NCBI GenBank assembly: GCA_965276665.1
Contig: OZ255620.1
Span: 1,302,001-1,366,000 of the forward strand
DNA length: 64,000 nt
Direction of reading: 5' to 3'
DNA from: CAWGJC01 sp965276665
GTDB taxonomy: Bacteria; Pseudomonadota; Alphaproteobacteria; Acetobacterales; Acetobacteraceae
Position 1 is the first letter of the stretch. The number at the start of each line of letters is the position of its first letter. A program made the position numbers and the translations under genes. The notes beneath the pieces are model-generated. The model did not search any database. It was not told the origin of the DNA and worked only from the letters and a program-made list of their open reading frames with translations. This document shows, piece by piece, positions 33,063 through 41,003 of this stretch.

Positions 33063-33742
33063 CAATCGTCATCCCGACGCTGAACGAGGCGGCGACGATC
33101 GGCGATGTGGTACGCGAGATCCCGCCCGAGTACCGTGCCGACATCATCATCGCCGATAGCGGCAGCACCGACGGCACGCCGGAGCAAGCGCGCGCCGCCG
33201 GCGCGCGGGTGATCGATACCGGGCGCGGCTATGGGCGTGCCTGCGCGATGGCGGCGGCGGCGGCGGCGGAATCCTGCCGCGTCATCGTCTTTCTCGACGG
33301 CGATGGCGCCGATCGCGGCGACCTCATCGACCGCATCGCGCGCCCGGTGCTTGACGGATCGCAGGATTTCGTCATCGCCTCGCGCACCCGTGGCGAGCGC
33401 GAGACGGGCGCGATGCTGTGGCACCAGGTGCTCGCCGGCCGCCTGGCCGGCGCCGGCATCTTCGCCCTCACCCGCACGCGCTACAGCGACATGTGCGCCT
33501 TCCGCGCGATCGACCGCGCGGCGCTCGCGCGGCTCGCGCTGCGCGAGATGACCTATGGCTGGAACATCGAGATGCAGATGCAGGCGGCTCGCGCCGGGCT
33601 GCGCATCCTCGAAGTGCCGATGCCCTATCGTCGGCGCGCGGGCGGCGCCTCGAAGGTCGCGGGATCGCTCCGCGGCACGCTCCGCGCCGGCAGCAAGATC
33701 ATCAGCACTTTCCTGCGCGTAGCGGCCTCCCCGGCGCCCTGA
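33050..33742 (+). CDS. GT2-family glycosyltransferase (polyprenyl-phosphate sugar synthase-like)
   Basis: A 230-residue GT-A enzyme: VAIVIPTLNEAATIGDVV at the start, IADSGSTDGT, VIVFLDGDGADR (DxD metal site) and RRAGGASKVAGSLRGT, the C-terminal block of dolichyl/polyprenyl-phosphate mannose or glucose synthases. It likely makes a polyprenyl-phosphate sugar, which would be the donor for the GT87-like enzyme two genes upstream. The internal MEPVAIV start overlaps the radical SAM stop by 13 nt. Last gene of the operon; a palindrome follows at once. Confidence 0.87.
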   Translation: MEPVAIVIPTLNEAATIGDVVREIPPEYRADIIIADSGSTDGTPEQARAAGARVIDTGRGYGRACAMAAAAAAESCRVIVFLDGDGADRGDLIDRIARPVLDGSQDFVIASRTRGERETGAMLWHQVLAGRLAGAGIFALTRTRYSDMCAFRAIDRAALARLALREMTYGWNIEMQMQAARAGLRILEVPMPYRRRAGGASKVAGSLRGTLRAGSKIISTFLRVAASPAP

Positions 33743-33781
33743 CCGGCCGCGCAGCGGCGTGTTCCTCGCGCCCGCGGCCGG
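33743..33781. terminator. Hairpin between convergent genes
   Basis: Perfect 9-bp inverted arms CCGGCCGCG (33743-33751) and CGCGGCCGG (33773-33781) with a 21-nt loop fill the gap between the GT2 stop and the convergent lyase-family stop. There is no U-tract, so efficiency is uncertain; it may serve both directions. Confidence 0.55.
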
Positions 33782-33782
33782 A

Positions 33783-34655
33783 TCAGCCCGACGACGGCTC
33801 GCCCGCGAAATGTTGCGCAGCCGCCTCGTAATCGGAATAGCCGAGGACCGTGCGGAACTCGGCCGGGGACAGCGCACTCTCCGCATTCGCGCTGCCGGCG
33901 CCGATCGCGGCCAGTCCGGCCCTGATGCCGGCGGTGACCGGCGAGATCAGCGCGGTCGGGTATGTTCCTATCTTCAGCCCGAGCTCGGCCGCCCGGGTCT
34001 GCGAGGGCGTCTCCCGCCCGCCCCCCGGCGAAAGCACCGCGAAGGAAGGACGCCCCTCTGCCGCGGCGACGGCCTGACGGATTTCCGCCTCGTCATTGGG
34101 CGAGTCCAGGAACAGGATGTCGGCCCCTTCGGCGGCGAACATCTCGATGCGGGCGACCGCCTCGTCCATGCCCTGGGTCGGCCGGCAATCGGTGCGCGCC
34201 ATCACCAGGATGCCGGACTCCCGCGCCGCCGCGACCGCGGCCCGGATTTTCATCCTGGCCTCCTCCCGCGGCAGGCATGGCTTGCCGAGCGCGGTCAGCG
34301 CGCGCGGCGTGACCTTGTCCTCGATGAGAATCGCCGCCGCGCCGACCTGGCCATAGGCGCGTACGGTGCGCTGCACGTTCATCGCATTGCCGTAGCCATG
34401 ATCGCCGTCGGCCAGCACCAGCAAATCGGGCGCGGCCCCACGCGCCATCTGCAGGGAATCGAACATCTCGGCGAAAGAGATCAGATCGAGATCCGGACCG
34501 CCGAGCCGCGCCGCCGCCACGCAGGAGCCGGACAGAAAGGCGCTCCGGAAGCCGGCGCCGGCCGCGAGCTTGGCGCTCAGCCCGTCCCAAACCGCAGGCA
34601 TGACGATAAAACCCGGCTCCCCCAGCAGGTCGCGCAGACGATCGGGAGGCGACAT
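33783..34655 (-). CDS. Isocitrate lyase/PEP mutase family protein
   Basis: A 290-residue TIM-barrel protein: MPAVWDGLSAKLAAGAGF, LSGSCVAAARLGGPDLD, LADGDHGYGNAMNVQRTV (metal-binding Asp pair) and AAILIEDKVTPR (Glu-Asp). ILVMARTDC and EGADILFLDSP complete the family pattern. The Lys-Cys active-site loop of isocitrate lyase and methylisocitrate lyase (KKCGH) is not present: the loop position reads KPCLPREEARMKI. It may therefore be an oxaloacetate decarboxylase or a carboxy-PEP/2,3-dimethylmalate lyase-like enzyme. ATG 34655 has AAGGAG 8-9 nt upstream; ATG 34661 is possible. Confidence 0.82.
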   Translation of the reverse strand: MSPPDRLRDLLGEPGFIVMPAVWDGLSAKLAAGAGFRSAFLSGSCVAAARLGGPDLDLISFAEMFDSLQMARGAAPDLLVLADGDHGYGNAMNVQRTVRAYGQVGAAAILIEDKVTPRALTALGKPCLPREEARMKIRAAVAAARESGILVMARTDCRPTQGMDEAVARIEMFAAEGADILFLDSPNDEAEIRQAVAAAEGRPSFAVLSPGGGRETPSQTRAAELGLKIGTYPTALISPVTAGIRAGLAAIGAGSANAESALSPAEFRTVLGYSDYEAAAQHFAGEPSSG

Positions 34656-34823
34656 GACCAAAACTCCTTCAGTCCCGCAAGCGACCCATCCTGCGGATCA
34701 TCGACACGCAGCGATCGATTGGTCAACCGCCGCTCGACGGCGCGGCAATTGGTGTGTGCAACCGGGCCGCGGACACGATCTCAGTTTGCGGGGAAAAGCA
34801 GCGACCGATCGATGTGTCGACAC

Positions 34824-34848
34824 GGGGGCGCCCCGCAGGAGCGCCCCC
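34824..34848 (-). terminator. GC-rich hairpin after the GH16 gene
   Basis: Inverted arms GGGGGCGC (34824-34831) and GCGCCCCC (34841-34848) with a 9-nt loop lie 20 bp beyond the minus-strand stop at 34868. No T-run follows, so this is a likely but unproven terminator. The rest of the 34656-34867 gap shows nothing else. Confidence 0.55.
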
Positions 34849-34867
34849 GCACGTCAACGCGCCGCGT

Positions 34868-35935
34868 TTACTGCCACACCTGCACGTAGCCGAACTGCGT
34901 CGGGTAATTCACACCGGTGCCGAGTTGCAGATAGACCCCGTCGCCGCTGCGGTTCGCCACATCGAACACGGCCGTGCCGGTTGCGCCGTTCGTGTAACGC
35001 ACCTCCGTCGGCGTGGTCGTCGGCACGCTGCAGACCTCGTTGCCGTCGATGAACCACTTGATTTCCCTGTGGGTCCACAGGCATCCGTATCGGTGGAAAC
35101 GCGCCATGTCGAAATTGTCGGCCGGCTCGCCGGTATCCGTGGTCGCGTGACCGCTGATGCTGTTGTTGTTGTTCGAGTAACCGTCAGCCGGATTGCCGTC
35201 GTATTTCCACTCGTGAACGGTCGTCGCGATATTGGTGAGCCCCACCAGGCCATTTGACCCGACATTGGCATAGGCTTCCATGAAATCGAGTTCCATGAAC
35301 GGTCCCGACCCGTTCGCCCCGTCGATGCTGTTGGCCCAGAAGCTGGGCCAGCCGGCCTGGGGCCTTCCCGCCGCCAAGGCCGGGTTGAATCTCATTGCGG
35401 CCTCGAAATACCCATATTGGAACGCCAGACCGTTGCCGATGTTCCTGGCATGCAGCCCGGGGCGCGAGATCGCGGGGGCCTGCGAGTTGACGGAGCAGAG
35501 CCCGTTATAGCTCGGCTGGTTAGTGATCGTCAGCACGCCGCCTTCCGAGATGCCGAAATCCGACACCGTCAGCTCGCCGGACGTGTTGCCCTGGTCATCC
35601 GGGTTGTAGGTGTAGAGATCCGCGATCCCGGTATGGGATGCCTGGACACGCATTCCCGCGAAACTCGATCCCCCGAACACCAGCTTCGTGAAGCCATGCG
35701 CCTCGGCGTGATAGGGCGGCGTCGGATCGGCCTCGGCTGATGCAAGAACAGGCGTCGGTTCAGACTGACTTCGTCGAGTAGCGCGTGCGTCGTTACTCCT
35801 GTCGTTTGAAAACCAATCCCCAATCGGCTTCCGGCCATAGAGGAGCTGGTTAGAACAGAGAATTAAAGGAAAGAGACTCCTCCGGTCTATATTGGTCCGG
35901 TTGGGGCTTTCCTTCGTACGACGTGGGTTGTTCAA
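34868..35935 (-). CDS. Glycoside hydrolase family 16-like beta-glucanase
   Basis: About 355 residues. The GH16 jelly-roll starts near residue 75 (YHAEAHGFTKLVFG). The catalytic motif is MELDFMEAY, giving E-x-D-x-x-E with nucleophile and acid/base Glu. WPSFWANSI and WFIDGNEV are also typical. It would cleave beta-1,3 or mixed-linked glucans. The N-terminal 60 residues are Arg/Asn/Ser-rich and lack a clear signal peptide, so the true start is uncertain. The sequence upstream of the domain and the 300-bp leader are clearly more AT-rich than the neighbours, suggesting acquired or weakly constrained DNA. Confidence 0.72.
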   Translation of the reverse strand: MNNPRRTKESPNRTNIDRRSLFPLILCSNQLLYGRKPIGDWFSNDRSNDARATRRSQSEPTPVLASAEADPTPPYHAEAHGFTKLVFGGSSFAGMRVQASHTGIADLYTYNPDDQGNTSGELTVSDFGISEGGVLTITNQPSYNGLCSVNSQAPAISRPGLHARNIGNGLAFQYGYFEAAMRFNPALAAGRPQAGWPSFWANSIDGANGSGPFMELDFMEAYANVGSNGLVGLTNIATTVHEWKYDGNPADGYSNNNNSISGHATTDTGEPADNFDMARFHRYGCLWTHREIKWFIDGNEVCSVPTTTPTEVRYTNGATGTAVFDVANRSGDGVYLQLGTGVNYPTQFGYVQVWQ

Positions 35936-36230
35936 TACCTGATGCAGCGAACTGTCTCCTTGGGTGACAGACGCCTATAGATGCATTGGTGCCGTCTCCA
36001 CAACACCAATTTGTGATTGACAGACACAATCCGCAATCGGTCTGCATGCGAATCATTTCGTTCAATGCTGCTCAATCAGAGCGACGGAATGGCGTGGCAT
36101 TACCGTTCTGTTTCACCGAGCAGCCATCTGGAGACGCTGGATCGTTGCGGTTGGCCATTATATTTGCCGGGGTATGTTTGCCGGGCGTCATGATATAACA
36201 GTCGGTGACTGGAGACTGTGACAGGCCCGG
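35936..36230. other. AT-rich non-coding gap upstream of the GH16 gene
   Basis: Nearly 300 bp with lower GC than the surrounding genes and no convincing ORF; a 70-codon frame at 35986-36198 has no domain, start signal or codon bias. It presumably carries the GH16 promoter on the minus strand. No recognisable operator was found. Confidence 0.5.
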
Positions 36231-37148
36231 TCACCCGAGCCGGTTTTGATACACGCAGAGATTGGCATAAGCCGCCGCGAGCAGGGGCGCGGCCACCCCC
36301 GCCCGGGCCCCGCGCTGGACCAGGTCGCCCACGATCTGGTCAGCCTCGACGCGCGAACCTGCCTGCAGGTCGCGATACATCGAGGAGGTCATCGGCGAGC
36401 CCCTCGCCGTCATCGAAGCGCGGGCGGTGGTCAGGAAGACCTCGCTCGGGGCCGTCCCGACGGCGCGGACGATCGTCACCACCTCGTCGAGCAGCGCGTT
36501 GACGAAAGCTCCTCCGGTCGGCGCGGCCGCAATCTCGCCGACATTGCCGCGCATCAGACAGGTGATGGCGCCCAGCGTCGCGAGCAGGATCCATTTCTCC
36601 CACATCTCGCGCTCCACCGTCATCGACAGCTTGGCGTCGAACCCGGCGCCTTGCATGAACGCGTCGAGCGCGCGCGAACGCGCCGTCTCCGTGCCGTCGC
36701 GCTCACCGTACACGAGCTCATGGAACGGCGCGAGCTGCACGATGCGCCCGTCGCCTTTGAGCATTGCGGCGATCTTGCAGACCCCACCGACGACATTGCG
36801 CGCGCCGAACCGCGTGGTCAGCACATCCATATGCCCCATGCCGTTCAGCATCGGCACGATCATCGTCTCCGCCCCCACCGCCGGCGCGAGATCGTCGAGC
36901 GCCGCGTCGAGCGCAAAGGCCTTCACCGCAAGCAGCACCGCGTCATAGGCCCCGTCGATCGCATCCTTGGTGACCACATGCGGCGACAAGGCGACGTCGC
37001 CATGCGGGCTGGTGATGCGAAGCCCCTCCGCGCGCAATCTTTCGGCGCGCGCCGGACGCACCAGGAAGCTCACACTCCGCCCCGCCTCGGCGAGCCTGCC
37101 GCCGAAATACCCGCCGGTCGAACCAGCGCCCACAACCAGAAGCCGCAT
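36231..37148 (-). CDS. 2-dehydropantoate 2-reductase family protein (PanE/ApbA)
   Basis: A 305-residue NADP-dependent reductase: MRLLVVGAGSTGGYFGGRLAE (GxGxxG fold), VLLAVKAFALDAALDDLAP with the conserved Lys, and LNGMGHMDVL (N-G motif). The C-terminal helical domain has EKWILLATLGAITCLM and TSMYRDLQAGSRVEADQIVGD, including the Ser/Asp/Glu positions of KPR. ATG 37148 is preceded by TAGGAG at suitable spacing. Whether this copy serves pantothenate synthesis or another 2-keto substrate is unclear, because the family has many paralogues and no pan genes adjoin. Confidence 0.85.
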   Translation of the reverse strand: MRLLVVGAGSTGGYFGGRLAEAGRSVSFLVRPARAERLRAEGLRITSPHGDVALSPHVVTKDAIDGAYDAVLLAVKAFALDAALDDLAPAVGAETMIVPMLNGMGHMDVLTTRFGARNVVGGVCKIAAMLKGDGRIVQLAPFHELVYGERDGTETARSRALDAFMQGAGFDAKLSMTVEREMWEKWILLATLGAITCLMRGNVGEIAAAPTGGAFVNALLDEVVTIVRAVGTAPSEVFLTTARASMTARGSPMTSSMYRDLQAGSRVEADQIVGDLVQRGARAGVAAPLLAAAYANLCVYQNRLG

Positions 37149-37336
37149 CGCTTTTCTCCTACGGATTTTTCGCACCCAGGCTATTGGCATATGCCATGAT
37201 AAAGGCACGGTTCACCCCGCTGCAGCTTTCGTCAACTGGGGTGCCAGGCGGCCACGCTCCGGATGAAGACGTGTCGGACGGTCATTTCTTGGCGATGCGG
37301 GCGGACCCGGTTACCAGCGGGACGGATATCCCGCGA

Positions 37337-38215
37337 TCATCCGGACGCGGGCATTGTCTCGCAACGAAATCCCTCGCCCCAGCGCCGGACACGGCTGGCC
37401 GAAGGTGCGGGAAAATGCGTGAAGCAGCAGACCGTGCCGGTATCGCAGAATTTCTCGAGGAAACCCTTTCGCGTCTCGACCGCGCGCGCCGGATCGAGAT
37501 CCGCCCGGAACTGCAAATCCGGATAGCGCAGCTGCAACGGCGAATGCAGCAGATCGCCGGTGATCACCGCCGGCGTGCCGCCACGTCCGAGCTCGACCGC
37601 GAAGTGATCCGGCGTATGGCCCGGCGTCGGCAGCAGCCGCACCAGCTCGTTCAGCGCGTGATCGCTCGTCACCAGGTCGGCGCGATTGGCCGCCACGATC
37701 GGCAGCACGCTGTCGACGATGCATGGCACCGGCGCGTCGGCGTTCCGCGCCGTCCAGTATTCGAGTTCCTTGGCGGAAAACAGATAGCGCGCATTGGGAA
37801 AGGTCGGCACCCAGCGTCCATTCTCGAGCCGCGTGTTCCAGCCGACATGATCGACGTGCAGATGCGTGCAGAGCACGAAGTCAACGTTCTCTACTCGCGT
37901 GCCCGTGGCGTTCAGCGCTGCGAGCCAGGTGTCGTCATTCTTCCGATGCCAGGCCGGACGGGTCTCGCGGTCCTTGTCGTTGCCGACGCAAGTGTCGACG
38001 AGGATGGTGTGATGCGCGGTCTTCACCAGGAATGACTGAAAGGCGAGGACGAGCCAGTCCTGCGCGTTCAAGGCCCAGGGGTGGAGCCAGGCGCGGTTTT
38101 CCGCCAGCCGCTCCGCCGTCAAGTTCGGCAGGAATTCGGTCGCCGCGGAGAACGCATCGACACCCTCAATGATCGGCGTGACCGTGATGTCGGCATTTTG
38201 GAAGATCGGCGTCAT
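37337..38215 (-). CDS. Metallo-beta-lactamase-fold hydrolase
   Basis: A 292-residue MBL-fold protein. FVLCTHLHVDHVGWN is the HxHxDH zinc motif (about residues 117-122), PTPGHTPDHF supplies the next His, VITGDLLHSPLQL the bridging Asp, and CCFTHFPAPS the last His. The pattern matches quorum-quenching lactonase-like and other small-molecule hydrolases; the substrate is unassigned. It is followed by a gap of about 190 bp before the reductase gene on the same strand. Confidence 0.87.
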   Translation of the reverse strand: MTPIFQNADITVTPIIEGVDAFSAATEFLPNLTAERLAENRAWLHPWALNAQDWLVLAFQSFLVKTAHHTILVDTCVGNDKDRETRPAWHRKNDDTWLAALNATGTRVENVDFVLCTHLHVDHVGWNTRLENGRWVPTFPNARYLFSAKELEYWTARNADAPVPCIVDSVLPIVAANRADLVTSDHALNELVRLLPTPGHTPDHFAVELGRGGTPAVITGDLLHSPLQLRYPDLQFRADLDPARAVETRKGFLEKFCDTGTVCCFTHFPAPSASRVRRWGEGFRCETMPASG

Positions 38216-38553
38216 ACGGCACTCATCCTCATTCCGTTGCGATCACGCTGGGCTTGCCGTTCCCAACGCGATGATCTGCAGCGGCAGATACGGATGGCCT
38301 GTCGAGGGCTCTGCGCGCCGTATCGCTCCGATCGCCAACAATCCGCGGTCGGGCCGCTCAGGATGGTGGTTATGCCGATACCACCGGTTCGGCGGCGCGG
38401 GCGGTCTGCGAGCCAACGAGCATCGCACCGAGGGGCGTTGCTCCGGCCAACGCCAGGACGATTTGCGATCTTGTTCATCGCGGAACTTCCGTTGCCGCCG
38501 ACATCCTAGGCGGATGCCGGCGGCAACGCGACTCCCGCGGGAAAGCTCCGGTC
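38216..38553. other. Non-coding gap of about 340 bp with a strong hairpin
   Basis: Both flanking genes are on the minus strand. The only structure seen is an inverted repeat next to the Gly-rich gene (38491-38527). It probably also holds the promoter of the MBL hydrolase; no ORF here looks real. Confidence 0.45.
38491..38527 (-). terminator. Long hairpin after the Gly-rich protein gene
   Basis: Arms of 16 bp, GTTGCCGCCGACATCC (38491-38506) and GGATGCCGGCGGCAAC (38512-38527), with one mismatch and a 5-nt loop. They lie 27 bp beyond the stop at 38554 in the direction of transcription. No T-run is present. Confidence 0.6.
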
Positions 38554-38871
38554 TTACTTGCCGCCACCCCCGGCCCCGCCCGCACCGCCACCCGCGCCGC
38601 CGCCGGCACCACCTGCTCCGCCTCCGGCCCCCGCACCCGCGCCGCCTCCAGCGCCGCCGCCCATCCCGGTCCCGCCGCCACTGTTGCCGCCGCCGCTGGT
38701 TCCGGAGTTCGAGCCGATGCTTGTCCCGCCCGTTGACGGCGCCATGCCGGCCTGCGTCGGCTGCGAGGACATCGATGGCGTGCTGGTGCCGCTCGGAGCC
38801 GGAGTTTGCGCCAAGGCGGCAGGCGCGGCGGCAAGAAGCGTCGCCACCGCCAGGAATGTCATCCGCGTCAT
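38554..38871 (-). CDS. Secreted Gly-rich low-complexity protein
   Basis: A 105-residue protein. MTRMTFLAVATLLAAAPAALA is a clear signal peptide (cleavage after ALA). The mature part begins with a Thr/Ser/Pro-rich linker and ends in about 55 residues of Gly/Ala/Ser repeats closing with GGGGK. No fold or function is recognised; such proteins may be cell-wall or matrix components. The antisense strand is also open throughout (Pro/Ala-rich), a by-product of GGN/NCC codons. ATG 38871 is chosen because it starts the signal peptide; the frame extends to 38907. Confidence 0.65.
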   Translation of the reverse strand: MTRMTFLAVATLLAAAPAALAQTPAPSGTSTPSMSSQPTQAGMAPSTGGTSIGSNSGTSGGGNSGGGTGMGGGAGGGAGAGAGGGAGGAGGGAGGGAGGAGGGGK

Positions 38872-38903
38872 TTTGATTTCCCTTTGCTTTTCATGAATGC
38901 GCC

Positions 38904-39914
38904 TCAAGGCTGACCGCTTCCGCCGGCCGCGCCATAGACCTGTCCCGTCGCGAAGCTCGCATCGGCCGCGGCGAGCTGCACGTAGATCCCGCCGAGTTCC
39001 GCCGGCTGTCCGGCTCGGCCAAGCGGCGTCTGCGCGCCAAATTTCTCTAGCTTCTCCTGTGACGCGCCGCCGGAGACCTGCAGCGGCGTCCAGATCGGCC
39101 CGGGCGCGACGCCGTTCACCCTTATGCCTTTCGAGGCAAGCTGCTTGGCGAGGGATTTCACGTAGTTCATCGTTGCCGCCTTGGTTTGCGCATAATCGTA
39201 GAGATCCGGCGTCGGATCGTACGCCTGCTCGGATGTCGTGCCGATGATCGCAGAGCCGGGGCGCAGATGCGGCAGCGCCGCCTTGATGATCCAGAACGGC
39301 GCGTAGATATTCGTCTTCATCGTCCAGTCGAACTGCTCGGTGGAGATGTCGAGGATCGATTGATGCGCCTGCTGGCGGCCGGCATTGCTGACGACGATGT
39401 CGAGGCCGCCCAACCCCTGCACCGCGTCGGCCACGAGCTTCGTGCAGAACGCCTCGTCACGGAGATCCCCGGGCAGCGCAAGCCCGACGCGGCCTTCCGC
39501 CTTGATCAGCGCGATGACCTCGCCCGCATCGGGCTCCTCCTCCGACAGATAGTTGATCGCGACATCCGCACCTTCGCGCGCGTAGGCGATCGCCGCCGCG
39601 CGTCCCATGCCGGAATCGCCGCCGGTGATCAGCGCCTTCCGCCCGGCGAGCCGTCCCGAGCCGCGATAGCTCGTCTCGCCGTGATCGGGCTTCGGATCCA
39701 TTTTGCTGGCAAGGCCCGGCCAAGGCTGCGATTGCTGCTTGTAGGGCGGCCGGGGAAAGCGCGTGCGCGGATCTTGCAGTTGAACCGGCAGCGGGGCCGG
39801 CGGCACGCCACGATCCTGCGCGATCGCCGGCGCAGCGGCCGCGATGGCGAGGCCCAGACCGCCGCCGCCAATCACGTGGCGCCGTCCCAGGGAATTGCCG
39901 TCATTGCCGTCCAT
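38904..39914 (-). CDS. Tat-exported short-chain dehydrogenase (stress SDR, YdaD/YhdG-like)
   Basis: A 336-residue protein. The N-terminus carries a twin-arginine signal (SLGRRHVIGGGGLGLAIAAA, cleavage near AIA). A linker rich in Pro and Gln (FPRPPYKQQSQPWPG) precedes the SDR domain with TGGDSGMGRA (NAD(P) glycines), VSNAGRQQ, GTTSEQAY and YAQTKAA (Tyr-x-x-x-Lys). The linker and domain match the glucose-1-dehydrogenase-like general stress SDRs, which are normally cytoplasmic; a Tat signal lets this one be exported folded with its cofactor. ATG 39914 is chosen; the frame extends to 39962. Confidence 0.83.
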   Translation of the reverse strand: MDGNDGNSLGRRHVIGGGGLGLAIAAAAPAIAQDRGVPPAPLPVQLQDPRTRFPRPPYKQQSQPWPGLASKMDPKPDHGETSYRGSGRLAGRKALITGGDSGMGRAAAIAYAREGADVAINYLSEEEPDAGEVIALIKAEGRVGLALPGDLRDEAFCTKLVADAVQGLGGLDIVVSNAGRQQAHQSILDISTEQFDWTMKTNIYAPFWIIKAALPHLRPGSAIIGTTSEQAYDPTPDLYDYAQTKAATMNYVKSLAKQLASKGIRVNGVAPGPIWTPLQVSGGASQEKLEKFGAQTPLGRAGQPAELGGIYVQLAAADASFATGQVYGAAGGSGQP

Positions 39915-39983
39915 GGTCTGCTCTCCCGCGCATGCGCTAAGAGAACGGAGCCTGCCCGGCATCGTTGCGTCACTTCCTCGCTA

Positions 39984-40105
39984 GAGCATCTTCAGCTAAG
40001 TCGGCGCCGGCCCTCGCCGCCACACGGTCCCCATCGGTGGCATACTTTCGTTAGGGGCCGGATGGGCGCGACGGTCGCGCCGACTCCACCGAAGGTGAAA
40101 TGCTC
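39984..40105. repeat. Family A inverted-repeat element (A2)
   Basis: A 122-bp element with ends GAGCATCTTC and GAAATGCTC, flanked by TA (39982-39983 and 40106-40107). It has the same inverted GGCGCCGG-type arms and centre (CATACTTTCGTTA, reverse orientation relative to A1 and A3). Its right flank TA lies in the TAG that ends the GMC remnant. No coding content. Confidence 0.83.
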
Positions 40106-40850
40106 TAAAGCCCGCCGCGCTTTGCCATTGCCTTGATGTGGCCGCCGGTGCGGCAGGCGCCGTCGCAGATCCAGAGATTCGGAACATCCCAGCTCCGGCA
40201 ATCGGCATTGACGACGCTCGTGCGGGGATCCTCGCCCATCTGCGGGGTGCCGTTCAGATGGCACGTATCGTCCGTCTGCTCCCAGATCTCGCGGGCATTG
40301 ATCGCCTGCAGCACCTGGGTCATGAAGTTCAGCGAATGGTTGATCAGCCGCTTGTCATTGTCACCCCAGGAATAGGTGGCGCGCGGCATCGCCATCAGAT
40401 TGCGCCCGACCAGCCCCGAGCTGTTCGCCAGCCCATCGGGAAAGCGCGCGGTGGCGGAATTCATCAGCAGCCGGGGCGTCTCGATCGGGTAGCCGGCGAC
40501 GACGACGTTGCGCGCCTTCTGGAATCGCCAGCGTCCCTCGCGGTGATAATGCACGCCGCTCGCGCGATCGGCGCTGTCCATCTCGATGCGGCCGGCCATC
40601 GCGAGGTCGCGGATTACCGCCCCCGCGGCAATCGCGCGGGGGGAATCCATGTCACCAGCACGCTCTGCTTCGCATTGGTCGAGCAGCCGGCGACGCAAAA
40701 CCCGCGATAGACGCATTGATGCGCGAGACCATGCGGCGCCGAGAGGGTCGCGACCGGCGTTTCGGTCCAGAGGCTTCCCCCGCCTCGCAGCCGCGCGCCA
40801 GGGCCTGAGCGGCGGCATTCAGCTCGTGCGCACGACAGGGATAGCGTGGC
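40105..40850 (-). pseudogene. GMC oxidoreductase remnant (C-terminal half, frameshifted)
   Basis: The C-terminal GMC domain is clear in one frame (EQTDDTCHLNGTPQMGEDP, then NADCRSWDVPNLWICDGA). Upstream parts lie in other frames: a PHGLAHQCVYRGFCVAGCST block in a second frame, and YPCRAHELNAAAQALARG in a third. One frameshift sits at a run of six G (40638-40643, plus strand), the other near the GGGGG around 40775. The FAD-binding N-terminus is missing. The native enzyme would be an FAD-dependent polyol or sugar dehydrogenase. Assembly error cannot explain the missing half. Confidence 0.75.
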
Positions 40851-40992
40851 CGGCGCGGTCGCGTCGCCACCATCGATCTCCACGAGGACGAGCGTCGTGC
40901 TGTCACAGGCGAACGTGCCGTCCGCCTCCGGCGCATCGGTCGGGATGGTGTAGGCCGCGGCGCGAACGGAACCGATGGCGACGCGACATCCC
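40850..40992 (-). pseudogene. Enolase-superfamily N-terminal fragment
   Basis: About 45 codons read GSVRAAAYTIPTDAPEADG followed by TFACDSTTLVLVEIDGGD, the typical N-terminal strand of mandelate-racemase-like dehydratases (usually PTDAPExDGTxxWDSTTLV). It has no in-frame start codon, and at about 40850 it changes directly into the GMC remnant. This looks like a deletion that joined two same-strand genes. Confidence 0.6.
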
Positions 40993-41003
40993 GCCGCGCA
41001 TCG

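Noticed and set aside
33783..34655. Annotation as methylisocitrate lyase (prpB)
   Set aside because: The KKCGH-type active-site loop is missing and no propionate genes adjoin; only the superfamily is supported.
37275..37320. A further SigF-type promoter at GGTTAC on the minus strand
   Set aside because: GTAACC is present, but the position 16 bp on reads CCAA, not CGAA, and it lies downstream of the MBL hydrolase stop rather than before a gene.
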